Source of the DNA: Emticicia aquatilis
GTDB lineage: Bacteria; Bacteroidota; Bacteroidia; Cytophagales; Spirosomataceae
Assembly: GCF_014644295.1 (NCBI RefSeq)
Contig: NZ_BMKK01000001.1
Location: 620,001-684,000, forward strand
Length of the DNA: 64,000 nucleotides
Direction of reading: 5' to 3'
The stretch's first letter is position 1. Each line of letters opens with the position of its first letter. The notes under the pieces are model-generated. The model made no database searches and had not been told where the DNA came from. It saw nothing but the letters and a program-made list of their open reading frames with translations. The position numbers were made by a program, and so were the translations under genes. This document shows, piece after piece, positions 25,651 through 34,869 of this stretch.

Positions 25651-26025
25651 ATGGATAATTTCTTAGAAATACAACGCCCATACATTGCCAAAGGCATGAT
25701 ACGCATCAGGCACAATGGTAAGCTGAACTATATCAAAACCGCTGATGTAGTCCTGCTCGAAAGCGACATCAACTATACCCATATTCATCTGAAATCGGGT
25801 AAAAAACTACTTTCGTCTCGCAATCTTTCATTGTTTGAGTTTATGCTGAAAGATACGCACTCTTTTATCAGACCCAACCGTAGGCAAGTTGTAAACATTG
25901 ATTACCTGACCAATTTTTCAATAGAAAAATCAACCAAAGCACTTCAACTAATCAATGGATTGAGTATCAGTATTTCTCGCAGAAAAAGCCAAAAACTCAC
26001 AAAATCACTCAAAAACCAACTTTAA
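25651..26025 (+). CDS. Stand-alone LytTR DNA-binding regulator (second paralogue)
   Basis: The 124-residue product is a single LytTR domain. It contains TADVVLLESDINYTHIHL (30-47), HSFIRPNRRQVVNIDYL and the basic tail SISRRKSQKLTKSL. There is no receiver, sensor or membrane segment. It lies within a tight row of genes, 13 bases after the fibre-like protein and 3 bases before the GH5-like secreted protein, so the three are one transcript. It shares the DINYT and SRR signatures with the other three LytTR proteins here. Its likely target is the promoter of this operon or of related surface-protein genes. Confidence 0.85.
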   Translation: MDNFLEIQRPYIAKGMIRIRHNGKLNYIKTADVVLLESDINYTHIHLKSGKKLLSSRNLSLFEFMLKDTHSFIRPNRRQVVNIDYLTNFSIEKSTKALQLINGLSISISRRKSQKLTKSLKNQL

Positions 26026-26028
26026 GCC

Positions 26029-28950
26029 ATGAAAAAAATATTTTTACTCTCATTCAATTTCCTGCTGCTTAATTTCTGCTTTGGGCAGAAACTCGCAGTA
26101 CCGTATTATTCGGCCTCACAAATAAAAGTATATGATTTGGCTACCAATCCCGCAACTTTACTGACTACTTTCAATGTAGTTGGGCCAAGCAATATCAGCT
26201 ATAAACCCAACTGCGTTGCTTTTTATAACAACGAAATGTTTGTGGGCTATGACGAACCCACTTCCGATGGTTTTCTGCACTACAAAGGGGTCTTGATTTC
26301 GGGCGGAACACTCACTTACACATCGGTCACGAAAGTAGCAACCAGTCGAGTAACGACCGAAATCGTAGTCAATCAAACCAACGGAACGCTGTATGTAGCT
26401 TGTGGTTTTGGAGAAACCAAACGCAGAGTCGTAAAAATCCAACGTGACGGTAGCGGAAATTATAGTGGTGGTGGTATTTTTCAGAATATGCCTACGCTTA
26501 AAAATAATCAATCTTATACTGGTATAGGAGGAATTACGAGAAATGCAGCAGGTGATGTTTACGTGACTGACCTTTCGGATAACAGAATCTTAAAGTGGGC
26601 TACCGATAATACGCTGGCATCGCCTACGCAATTCTTATGCTCAACCGCCGTCAATTCGGTGGCTTGTACGGATGCCTTTTTGAATACCGATAACCAATCG
26701 GCCAAGCTATTTTCTTTACCCGAAGGCTTGGTTTTTGATGCCAACGGAAACCTCTGGTATGCCAATAATAATGATAGTTATTCGCCAACGCCTGATTCGG
26801 CTGGTGGCTCGCTGGTCAGACTCACGAGTGCTTTGATTAATCAAAATTCGCCAAGAGGCCAAGTTACAATTACCAGTGCAAACGCTACAATTTATTCAAA
26901 AACAAGTGCCAAATTTGGTGGTTTGGCTCGCATTGGCAATTTTATTTATGCCAACGACCAAGGCAATGGCAAAGTTTGGAAGTTTAACCCAAGTGATGGC
27001 TCATTTACTGACATTGGCATTTCAGCAACTTACCCTGGCAATGGCCAATGTGCCGAAGTTTCAGCTTCCATTTTTCCTGCATTCACTATCACGCAATGTG
27101 CGTATCCGAATTTTGGCGGAACAATCGTAAGGCTTGGTAATCAGACCAGCATCAGTATTAGAGTCACGCTCGATATTGCAACCGCAGGTAGCATTACGCT
27201 CAATGCAAGTGGTACAAATTTTTCGGGTACGGCCACACAAAACTTTGCCAATACGGGCGTACAGAACATGTTTATGAATGTCGATTACAACGGGCAGGGT
27301 GTGGCAGGAACTCGCACAATTACTGTCAGTTCGCCGAGCTTAGGAGCAGGCACTTGCTCGTTTACAGTACCAGTCTATGATGGATTTTTCACATTTGGCG
27401 ACTGTGAAAATAGCACCCTCAGCGGCACTTTCACACAAGGTGTAGCGGCTACGCAGAGCATCACGATTCCGATTACGGTCACAAAAGTAGGTACAACTAC
27501 CATCAATCTGATTTCGAGCGAATTTTCGGGAAGTCTCACCGCCACACTTGCTCTCAACCAAACCAGCGTCACGATTCCGATTACATATACACCTAATAAT
27601 CCAAACAGTACGGGCGAAACGCTGACTTTTGCCAGCAACGAAGCCATTGGTGCGTACCCTACATTGCCAGCCTTTTGCTACAAAAGCATTACACTAAATC
27701 CCGCACCTTCTAATTGCCCTGAGTTGCTAACACTTCCGCAAGACGACCCAACTTCTGCAACCATCAACAACGGAAGTCGAACGTTCAAAGCCAAAGGTAT
27801 TTTGGCAACAAATGCCATCACCAATGCTGGAACAAACGTTGTTTATACGGCCGAAAAAAACATTCTCTTATCGACAGGCTTCAAAGCCGATGCAGGAACG
27901 GTCTTTTCTGCTAAAATCGAAAACTGCCCGCAAAGCCAAGCTGCAACGATGTATATGCAGGGAAAAGATTTATACGATGCGAATCGACAAAAGTTTATCA
28001 TCAGGGGTGTAAATTATCCTGTGATGGACGACTGGGGCTTTCCTGCTAATGATTTAATCACCGAAATTGAAAAAAGTGGAGCAAATGCCGTTCGCTTACA
28101 ATGGTATAAAACTTACGGAAATCCGACTCGCCCAGCAGTATCAAATACCGACCTCGATAATTTATTGACCAAATGTAAGACCAATCAGATGATTCCTGTC
28201 TTGGAGCTTCATGACCTCACTTGTGCCGAAGATGCCAATCTAATAAATACTCAACTGATTTCGTGGTGGACAGACCCCGCCATCGTGACGATTCTAAACA
28301 AACACAAAAAATATTTGATTATCAATTTAGCCAACGAAGTAGGTAGATACCGTTGGGCAGGATATTCAATAGCAAGTCTAAATAATTGGAAAAATGCCTA
28401 TAAAGCAGCCATTACGTCTATCAGAAATGCCAATCTGAAGATGCCAATCATGATTGATAGCCCTGATTGCGGCACAGACCTCAAAGCAGTTGTGGATGCT
28501 GGGCAAGAAATAATCGACCATGACCCTGAGCATAATATCTTGTTTAGTGTACACGCCTATTGGGCTGGCTACAATGCTAACACAGATTTGACCAATGCTA
28601 TCAATGCCAATTTGCCTTTTATTGTTGGCGAAGTAGCTAACAAACAAGATGAATCGGTTAATGGTGCTACTTCTTATTGCCACTATAATATTGATGGTAC
28701 AAATGATGCTCCCAACAATCCAACCAACGGATTTCAGTACCAAAACCTACTCACAACTCTCAAAACCAATAATATTGGCTGGTTGGCTTGGGCTTGGGTA
28801 AGAGATGGATGCTCGGCCAGAAATATGACCAATAATAATCAAGTAGCTCCATATGGTGGGTATAATACGCTTACTACTTTTGGTCAGAATATCGTCAATA
28901 ATGCTACTTATGGCATAAAAAACACGGCTATACGAAGCACTGGATTTTAG
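26029..28950 (+). CDS. Large secreted multidomain protein with GH5-like glycosidase domain
   Basis: The 973-residue product has a signal peptide (ending CFGQ). An NHL/SMP-30-like beta-propeller follows (about 20-350; GGITRNAAGDVYVTDLSDNR, LPEGLVFDANGNLWYAN), then beta-sandwich repeats (about 355-560). A '3-coathanger' type domain (about 570-640; VVYTAEKNILLSTGFKADAG) resembles the end of the giant protein at 7322. The C-terminal part (about 645-973) is a TIM-barrel glycosidase of the GH5/clan A kind. It contains FIIRGVNYPV, a catalytic acid Glu770 in NLANEVGRY and a nucleophile Glu868 in IVGEVANK. Mannan or cellulose degradation is plausible. It is co-transcribed with a LytTR regulator. Confidence 0.83.
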   Translation: MKKIFLLSFNFLLLNFCFGQKLAVPYYSASQIKVYDLATNPATLLTTFNVVGPSNISYKPNCVAFYNNEMFVGYDEPTSDGFLHYKGVLISGGTLTYTSVTKVATSRVTTEIVVNQTNGTLYVACGFGETKRRVVKIQRDGSGNYSGGGIFQNMPTLKNNQSYTGIGGITRNAAGDVYVTDLSDNRILKWATDNTLASPTQFLCSTAVNSVACTDAFLNTDNQSAKLFSLPEGLVFDANGNLWYANNNDSYSPTPDSAGGSLVRLTSALINQNSPRGQVTITSANATIYSKTSAKFGGLARIGNFIYANDQGNGKVWKFNPSDGSFTDIGISATYPGNGQCAEVSASIFPAFTITQCAYPNFGGTIVRLGNQTSISIRVTLDIATAGSITLNASGTNFSGTATQNFANTGVQNMFMNVDYNGQGVAGTRTITVSSPSLGAGTCSFTVPVYDGFFTFGDCENSTLSGTFTQGVAATQSITIPITVTKVGTTTINLISSEFSGSLTATLALNQTSVTIPITYTPNNPNSTGETLTFASNEAIGAYPTLPAFCYKSITLNPAPSNCPELLTLPQDDPTSATINNGSRTFKAKGILATNAITNAGTNVVYTAEKNILLSTGFKADAGTVFSAKIENCPQSQAATMYMQGKDLYDANRQKFIIRGVNYPVMDDWGFPANDLITEIEKSGANAVRLQWYKTYGNPTRPAVSNTDLDNLLTKCKTNQMIPVLELHDLTCAEDANLINTQLISWWTDPAIVTILNKHKKYLIINLANEVGRYRWAGYSIASLNNWKNAYKAAITSIRNANLKMPIMIDSPDCGTDLKAVVDAGQEIIDHDPEHNILFSVHAYWAGYNANTDLTNAINANLPFIVGEVANKQDESVNGATSYCHYNIDGTNDAPNNPTNGFQYQNLLTTLKTNNIGWLAWAWVRDGCSARNMTNNNQVAPYGGYNTLTTFGQNIVNNATYGIKNTAIRSTGF

Positions 28951-29019
28951 TTTGTTTAATTCTAATGAACAACTTTTGCTGCTTTTTCGTTGATTAAGTT
29001 TCACATATTCTCTTAAACA

Positions 29020-29757
29020 ATGAAAAAAGTATTTCTTTATATCGCAGCCATAATACTGGTATTAGTAATTGGTGGTTACTTGATTCTCAACGAAAAACTA
29101 CCTACTGGCGAAAATCCAGCAAAAGCCGATGAACTGGCTAACAAAATGTTAAAGTCGCTTAACAAGTCTGCTTGGGATAGCACCAATGTAGTAGCGTGGA
29201 CGCATAAAGGTGGACACCAATTTGTGTGGGATAAGAAAAACCAACTGGTGGAAGTAAAATGGGGAGAGAACGATGTATTTCTCAATCTGAAAGAATGGAA
29301 TAAAGGAAAGGCTTTCAGCGAAGGCAAAGAAATAACTGATGGGCAACTTGATGTTTTAAGAGGCAAAGCATGGTCGATTTTCTGTAATGATTCATTCTGG
29401 CTGATTGCACCCTATAAAGTTTTTGATGAAGGCGTAACTCGAAAAATAGTAAAAACTGAAGATGGCTCAGAAGCACTTTTGGCGAGTTATTCGTCGGGGG
29501 GCGTAACTCCAGGCGATTCTTATTTATGGATTTTAGACTCCAATGATGCTCCGAAAGCATTTAAGCTTTGGGTAAAAGTGATTCCGATTGGCGGAGTTTC
29601 TGCTACGTGGGATAATTGGAAAACTACCGAAACAGGAGCAATAATCGCCCAAAATCATAAACTCGGACCTTTAGACCTCAACGTAACTGACTTGCGTACA
29701 GGTAACGATTTAGCAGCCGTAAAAGTTGATGCCAGTCTTTTTGATAAGATAAAATAA
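29020..29757 (+). CDS. Membrane-anchored conserved hypothetical protein
   Basis: The 245-residue product has one N-terminal hydrophobic segment (VFLYIAAIILVLVIGGYLIL) that is probably an uncleaved anchor. The periplasmic domain contains many tryptophans (AWTHKGGHQFVWDKKNQLVE, VSATWDNWKTTETGA). I do not recognise a characterised family. It stands alone between the GH5-like gene and an inverted repeat that may end its transcript. Base and codon use are like those of the neighbours. Confidence 0.6.
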   Translation: MKKVFLYIAAIILVLVIGGYLILNEKLPTGENPAKADELANKMLKSLNKSAWDSTNVVAWTHKGGHQFVWDKKNQLVEVKWGENDVFLNLKEWNKGKAFSEGKEITDGQLDVLRGKAWSIFCNDSFWLIAPYKVFDEGVTRKIVKTEDGSEALLASYSSGGVTPGDSYLWILDSNDAPKAFKLWVKVIPIGGVSATWDNWKTTETGAIIAQNHKLGPLDLNVTDLRTGNDLAAVKVDASLFDKIK

Positions 29758-29765
29758 TTTAGTCA

Positions 29766-29829
29766 ACGGTCGATAGTCCACAGTCCACAGATATTTTCTA
29801 TTGACTATTGACTATCGTCTATCGACCGT
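29766..29829. repeat. Intergenic inverted repeat with nested short repeats (possible bidirectional terminator)
   Basis: ACGGTCGATAG (29766-29776) is perfectly complementary to CTATCGACCGT (29819-29829). Between the arms lie AGTCCAC twice (29775-29788) and TTGACTA twice in a row, plus a further CTATCG. It lies between convergent genes. It has no poly-T tract typical of a strong terminator apart from CTTTTC at 29833-29838. It looks like a member of a short palindromic intergenic repeat family. Confidence 0.55.
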
Positions 29830-29843
29830 GGACTTTTCATTTC

Positions 29844-30899
29844 CTACCAACGAATCAAGGCCGAACCCCACGTAAATCCACTTCCAAAAGCAGCCAAACA
29901 AACCAAATCACCATCCTTGATTTTGCCTGCTTCCCAAGCCTCACACAAAGCAATCGGAATTGATGCGGCCGTTGTGTTTCCGTATTTCATAATATTGTTA
30001 TACACTTTCTCGTCGGGCAGACGGAGCGTTTTCTGCACAAACTGAGCAATACGCAAATTGGCTTGGTGCGGTACCAACATATCAATATCAGCAGGTGTGT
30101 AGCCAGTTTTATTCAGAGCTTCCATAATTACCTCTGGAAACTTCGTCACAGCAGTTTTAAAGACCAACTGGCCATTCATATTTGGGTAATACGTCTTGTT
30201 TTCGAGCAAATTTTCATAGACAAAAATTTCACCGTATTCTACATCAGGAAAACCAAACTGTTCAGTTCCTAAATGATACCCACCGTGACTTCCTGGGCTA
30301 AGCAGAGCCAATTCTTCGGCGTGTGTTCCATCCGAATGTAAATGCGTTGTCAAGATTCCTTTACCTTCTTCGGTAGTTGGTTGAAGCACTACTGCTCCTG
30401 CTCCATCACCAAACAAAACCGCTACATTTCGGCCACGAGTTGTAAAATCAAGCCCCATTGAGTGCATTTCTGAGCCAACAACCAACACATTTTTATACAT
30501 TCCAGCTTTGATAAATTGGTCAGCCACCGAAAGAGCATAAATAAAGCCCGAACATTGATTCCGAATATCTAAAGCCCCCATTTCTTTGTGCGTAATACCC
30601 AATTCTCGCTGCAAAAGTACGCCACAACCCGGGAAATAATAGTCGGGGCTAAGCGTAGCAAATACTATAAAATCTATTTCTTCGGGGCTAATTCCCGCAC
30701 GTTCGCAAGCTATTTTTGTGGCTGCCGCTCCCATTGTGGTTGGAGTTTCTACGCCTTTTATTCCGTAGCGTCTTTCTTTGATTCCCGAGCGTTCTTGTAT
30801 CCATTCGTCAGTTGTATCCATCACTTTCATGAGGTCGTGGTTTGTCACAACTTTCTCTGGTACATAAAAACCTATTCCTGCAATTTTCGAGTGTAACAT
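29844..30899 (-). CDS. fabH: 3-oxoacyl-ACP synthase III (KAS III)
   Basis: The 351-residue product is a KAS III enzyme that condenses a short acyl-CoA with malonyl-ACP to begin fatty acid synthesis. The catalytic triad is complete: Cys116 in RNQCSGFIYA, His278 in VPHQANLRI and Asn308 in KYGNTTAAS. The family ending AFGSGFTWGSALIRW is present. The start ATG gives the normal N-terminus (KIAGIGFYVPEKVVTN). It is a single gene on its strand here. A second KAS III-like enzyme with a different active-site context is encoded at 34942-36006. Confidence 0.9.
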   Translation of the reverse strand: MLHSKIAGIGFYVPEKVVTNHDLMKVMDTTDEWIQERSGIKERRYGIKGVETPTTMGAAATKIACERAGISPEEIDFIVFATLSPDYYFPGCGVLLQRELGITHKEMGALDIRNQCSGFIYALSVADQFIKAGMYKNVLVVGSEMHSMGLDFTTRGRNVAVLFGDGAGAVVLQPTTEEGKGILTTHLHSDGTHAEELALLSPGSHGGYHLGTEQFGFPDVEYGEIFVYENLLENKTYYPNMNGQLVFKTAVTKFPEVIMEALNKTGYTPADIDMLVPHQANLRIAQFVQKTLRLPDEKVYNNIMKYGNTTAASIPIALCEAWEAGKIKDGDLVCLAAFGSGFTWGSALIRW

Positions 30900-31155
30900 A
30901 TTTTTTTAGTTTGTTTAGAATCTTAGTGCGAAGTTAGCACAAAAACTTCTCCATTATACAAATTTTTCTTAGAAATATTATATTTAAGAGCATTTTTTGA
31001 GGCCTCCATCCGTTTATCAAATAATGCTATTGGGTTTAAATAACCGCTCATCAATAAAAACTAAGAAATTAGTTGAATATGTTTTTATTTTTAATTATTT
31101 ATTTTCATTTTGCATTATAAAAACACATAAATTCAATCACAATTTCTATAATTTA

Positions 31156-33597
31156 ATGAAAACAAACGCACTAATTCTTGCACTTGCTACCCTATTATTT
31201 GCTTTTACTTTTGAAGACGATTTAATTCAAAGCATTGCTGCCAAATTTGACCGTTATAATAATGAACTTCCGCAAGAAAAAGCTTATCTCCATCTCGATA
31301 AACCCTACTACACCGCAGGCGAAACCGTTTGGTTTAAAGCCTACTTGGTTGAAGCAAACACACATTTGCCCGATACGGTAAGCATTCCGCTCTATGTCGA
31401 ACTCATTGATAATCAACGAGGTAAACTCATTGATAAAAAGATATTACAGCTCGAAGGTGGTAGTGCCGCCGCCGACTTCATGCTACCCGATACCCTAAAA
31501 GCTGGCTACTATCGACTAAGAGCATATACGAATTGGATGCTCAATTTCGACGAAAATCTACTTTTTACGAAGGATTTCAAGGTTTTCAGACCTAACACCG
31601 ATGACGAACCAATAAAACTTAATTCGCAGGAAATTGACTTTCGTTTCTTTCCCGAAGGTGGTAATTTGGTGGAAGGTATAGAAAATCGTTTGGCCTACAA
31701 AGCTGTCGATGCTCTTGGTAATGGATTAGATGTTTCGGGAATCATTTTGAGCGATAAGGGCGATACTGTTATTAGTTTTGATAGCGAACACTTGGGAATG
31801 GGAGTTATGACTTTCAAGCCACAAATTGGCGAAAAATATACGGCCAAAATTAAGTATCGCAACATCTATGAAAAAGAGGTTTCTTTGCCTGTTTCAGAAA
31901 AAGAGGGTTTTGTAATGGGCGTAGAGTCTGTGGCTGATAAAGAAAATATTCGTTTGTTTGTGGGACATAATTCTGCAAATTCAACAAGCCAAATCGCTAT
32001 CATTGGGCAATCACAAGGTAAAATATGCTATGCAGCAAAAGCTACTTCGGCAAAGAAAGTTTTGCTCATGAAAATTCCGAAAAATAAGTTTCCAACGGGA
32101 GTTACACAATTCACGGTTTTCAACGAAAAAGGCTTACCACTTTGTGAAAGGGTCATTTTTTTGAAAACAGATACAACACTGAATGTCAATATTTTACCAA
32201 ATAAAACAAAATATCAAACACGAGAAAAAGTAACATTAAATATAGAGGCTAAAGATGCCAAAGGCAAACCAATTTCGGGCGATTTTTCGGTGTCGGTAAC
32301 AGATGCGGGACAAATTTTAGAACAGGCATTTCCCGAAAACATTCAAACATATTTGTTACTCAGCTCTGACCTAAAAGGTAAAGTCGAACAACCAGCTTAT
32401 TATTTTTCAAAGGAGAATCCCGATGCAGCTCGTCACTTAGATATTTTGATGATGACACAGGGCTGGAGACGCTACCGCTGGAATGATATTATGAAAGACG
32501 AATTGCCCACACCCAAATATCCATTGGAGCGTGGACTCAGTATTTCGGGTGAAATCAGTCGTCAGAATGGTAAGCCTTTTGAAAAGCCTGTAAATCTAAC
32601 GTTTATGTTTTCGTTGAAAGATAGTACAAGGCTTTTTGGTATGGGATTAGCCCAAAAAGATGGCTCTTTTGTGGTAAATAACTTGAGTTTTGTTGATTCG
32701 GCTCAAGTAATCGTACAAGCGATTGCAGGAAATAGCAACCGAAATACTAAGATTTTTATAAACCGAGCCTTTTCGCCCAAAGTTCAAGTGGTGGCGATTC
32801 CATTCAATGCCCTTACGTTTGATGAAAAAGAATTGGCCGATTATCTCAAACGCACCAAAGAAGCTTTAGATTTTGAGCGTTCGTTACGTTTCAATAAATC
32901 TATTTTGCTCAATGAGGTACAGGTAAAAGCTAAAAAGAAAGTAGAAGAACGAGATAGTCGAGTACTTTACAGCAGTCCGAGCAAATCGTTGACCGTTGAC
33001 CCAACCATGATTGGCTATATGAATGTGCTTGATTTGATAAGAGGTCGTTTTGCAGGCGTACAAGTATCAGGCAGTGCCAACGACCCCGTAGTTACTATCA
33101 GAGGGGTTAGTTCGCTTAGTGGTTCATCTGAACCAATGTTTTTGCTGGATGGTATGCGTACTGACAAATCAGCTATTTTAATGCTACCAGTGGCTGATGT
33201 CGAAAAAGTAGATGTACTCACTGGTGGAGAATCGGCTATTTATGGTATGGGAGCAGGCAGTGGTGTGATTTCGGTACTAACAAAAAGAGGGAATCCAAAT
33301 TACGATTATAGCAATGATAAAGCATTGGGGGTTGAGCATTTCGGGATAGCAGGATACTACCCAACCAAAGAATTTTACGCTCCTAATTATGATGTTTCAT
33401 TACCAGAGCATATTCGCCCAGATTATCGCTCAACTATTTTTTGGTCGCCTAAAATAAAAACCGATGCCAACGGCAAAGCAAGTATCACATTTTTCAATAC
33501 CGATGCCGCCACCAAAGTGAATATAACGCTTGAGGGAATTTCGGCGGCAGGTATTCCGATTGTTGCCCGAAATACTTATTCGGTAGGTACAAAATAA
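31156..33597 (+). CDS. Secreted MG2-domain protein with TonB-receptor plug domain but no barrel
   Basis: From the ATG at 31156 the 813-residue product has a signal peptide (MKTNALILALATLLFAF). An alpha-2-macroglobulin MG2-like domain follows (LHLDKPYYTAGETVWFKAYL), then more beta-sandwich domains. A TonB-dependent-receptor plug domain comes near 645-740 (TIRGVSSLSGSSEPMFLLDG, DVLTGGESAIYGMGAGSGVI). Only about 100 residues remain after the plug (HIRPDYRSTIFWSPKIKTDA, then a macroglobulin-like TFFNTDA segment), far too few for a 22-strand barrel. This architecture recurs in Bacteroidetes; its role in uptake or protease binding is not established. The upstream frame extension to 30997 has no signal-peptide logic. 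Confidence 0.8.
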   Translation: MKTNALILALATLLFAFTFEDDLIQSIAAKFDRYNNELPQEKAYLHLDKPYYTAGETVWFKAYLVEANTHLPDTVSIPLYVELIDNQRGKLIDKKILQLEGGSAAADFMLPDTLKAGYYRLRAYTNWMLNFDENLLFTKDFKVFRPNTDDEPIKLNSQEIDFRFFPEGGNLVEGIENRLAYKAVDALGNGLDVSGIILSDKGDTVISFDSEHLGMGVMTFKPQIGEKYTAKIKYRNIYEKEVSLPVSEKEGFVMGVESVADKENIRLFVGHNSANSTSQIAIIGQSQGKICYAAKATSAKKVLLMKIPKNKFPTGVTQFTVFNEKGLPLCERVIFLKTDTTLNVNILPNKTKYQTREKVTLNIEAKDAKGKPISGDFSVSVTDAGQILEQAFPENIQTYLLLSSDLKGKVEQPAYYFSKENPDAARHLDILMMTQGWRRYRWNDIMKDELPTPKYPLERGLSISGEISRQNGKPFEKPVNLTFMFSLKDSTRLFGMGLAQKDGSFVVNNLSFVDSAQVIVQAIAGNSNRNTKIFINRAFSPKVQVVAIPFNALTFDEKELADYLKRTKEALDFERSLRFNKSILLNEVQVKAKKKVEERDSRVLYSSPSKSLTVDPTMIGYMNVLDLIRGRFAGVQVSGSANDPVVTIRGVSSLSGSSEPMFLLDGMRTDKSAILMLPVADVEKVDVLTGGESAIYGMGAGSGVISVLTKRGNPNYDYSNDKALGVEHFGIAGYYPTKEFYAPNYDVSLPEHIRPDYRSTIFWSPKIKTDANGKASITFFNTDAATKVNITLEGISAAGIPIVARNTYSVGTK

Positions 33598-33617
33598 TTT
33601 TAGTTGGTAGTAATTTT

Positions 33618-34115
33618 ATGACGACACTACGCACTCTTTTTATAATCTTGACATTGAATATTATTGTATTTTCTGCAAGTGGACAAGTAAACGATGAAAA
33701 CATCCGACAAAAGGTTCTAAAAAAGGGAATTGTTGATAGTCTATTTATTTTCGGTAAGTGGACTGAAACAGGGCAGACAGAAACACATTTAAAGTATTTG
33801 GGACAGGTGACAACTAAACGTGGACGAACTTTCAAAATTGTAAATTCAATTTGGTTTTGGGGACTTTCGCATAGGGCGACATCACGTATTTTAGTTTTTA
33901 ATGTCAGAAACCAATATGTTGGTAATTACTACTTGACTATGACCTACGATTTACCAACTAAACTAAAAAATGGAAAACTAATTTTCAATAATACAGATAC
34001 TAATTGTGACAAAAAAAAATCAACAATAATTAACTTGAAAAATGGAATACCAAAACAGTTTTTCAGAAAATGTAAAGACAAATATGGCGACATTTGCACT
34101 TTTAATTCAGATTGA
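33618..34115 (+). CDS. Small secreted hypothetical protein
   Basis: The 165-residue product has a signal peptide (TLFIILTLNIIVFSASGQ) and a basic mature part with strand-like patterns (KYLGQVTTKRGRTFKIVNSI). I do not recognise a family. It begins 20 bases after the MG2/plug gene and may share its transcript. Its lower GC and lysine/asparagine-rich composition differ slightly from the neighbours, so acquisition from elsewhere is possible but unproven. Confidence 0.5.
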   Translation: MTTLRTLFIILTLNIIVFSASGQVNDENIRQKVLKKGIVDSLFIFGKWTETGQTETHLKYLGQVTTKRGRTFKIVNSIWFWGLSHRATSRILVFNVRNQYVGNYYLTMTYDLPTKLKNGKLIFNNTDTNCDKKKSTIINLKNGIPKQFFRKCKDKYGDICTFNSD

Positions 34116-34291
34116 TTGGTAGGCTAAAACCACCACCAACATTGCATTGGTACCATGGCGGCTGACGAATATAGCATCAACATTTGTACCACTATTTAGC
34201 TTTTACAATATATTCAGCTGACGGAATTCTATCCTCGCCACAACGCTAATACTTTAACGATAATTGATTGTGAGGTGTTGAAAGAAAACTA

Positions 34292-34321
34292 TTGCAAAAT
34301 GAACGAAAAATTGTACTTTTG
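34292..34321 (+). promoter_or_regulatory. Consensus promoter TTG-N19-TACTTTTG for the Rrf2 gene
   Basis: TTG (34292-34294), 19 bases, then TACTTTTG (34314-34321) is the best match in the window to the Bacteroidetes -33/-7 promoter. It lies 63 bases before the ATG at 34385. It also shows that the frame opening at 34292 is not the start of the protein. Confidence 0.65.
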
Positions 34322-34384
34322 TTCGGTAAGATGTCAGTTTTCCTATTTTCTGATATCTTTATATTCTTCGTCAAAACAAACAAA

Positions 34385-34825
34385 ATGATTTCTAAAAAAG
34401 CTAAATATGCACTGAAAGCCCTAAAGGTTCTTTCAGAAAAATACGAATCAAAGCAGCCAATTTTGATTGCTGATATTGCCGAACAACAGAGTATTCCGAA
34501 GAAATTTTTGGAAGCGATTTTGCTCGAACTCCGCAATAATGGTGTGCTTCATAGCCAAAAAGGCAAAGGTGGCGGCTATCAACTCCGAATGTCGCCCGCA
34601 GATGTTTCGATTGCCAAAATCGTGCGTATCATTGACGGCCCGATTTCGCCAATGCTTTGTGTTTCGCTTTATTTCTACGGAAAATGCGATGATTGTGCTG
34701 ATGAAAAAACGTGTAAGATTAGACCAATCATGGAGAAAGTTCGTGATGCAAACTTGGCAGTTTACGAAAACACAACACTGAAAGATTTGATGGATTTACC
34801 AGAAGAAGAGATAACTCAAAAATAA
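34385..34825 (+). CDS. Rrf2-family transcriptional regulator
   Basis: From the ATG at 34385 the 146-residue product is a full-length Rrf2 protein. It has a winged helix with the N-terminal start ISKKAKYALKALKVL, recognition region SIPKKFLEAILLELRNNG, and the wing QKGKGGGYQLRM. A cysteine-rich loop (CVSLYFYGKCDDCADEKTC) with four cysteines could hold an Fe-S cluster, as in IscR or NsrR, although the spacing is different. It is a single gene ending in a strong terminator. Its targets are unknown; the adjacent convergent KAS III-like gene gives no hint. Confidence 0.85.
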   Translation: MISKKAKYALKALKVLSEKYESKQPILIADIAEQQSIPKKFLEAILLELRNNGVLHSQKGKGGGYQLRMSPADVSIAKIVRIIDGPISPMLCVSLYFYGKCDDCADEKTCKIRPIMEKVRDANLAVYENTTLKDLMDLPEEEITQK

Positions 34826-34862
34826 CAAAAACGGCACAAGGGAAACTTTCGTGCCGTTTTTG
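34826..34862. terminator. Strong intrinsic terminator after the Rrf2 gene
   Basis: CAAAAACGGCAC (34826-34837) and GTGCCGTTTTTG (34851-34862) form a perfect 12-bp stem with a 13-base loop. The stem ends in T/A runs, so it can act on both strands between convergent genes. Confidence 0.85.
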
Positions 34863-34869
34863 TTTGTAG

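Noticed and set aside
30997-31155. Upstream extension of the MG2/plug protein
   Set aside because: The added residues precede a clear signal peptide beginning at ATG 31156.
31156-33597. Ordinary SusC-type TonB-dependent receptor
   Set aside because: The residues after the plug are too few for a barrel, and no SusD partner is adjacent.
34116-34291. Possible RNA gene or mobile-element remnant before the Rrf2 promoter
   Set aside because: No stable cloverleaf, no open frame and no terminal repeats could be recognised.
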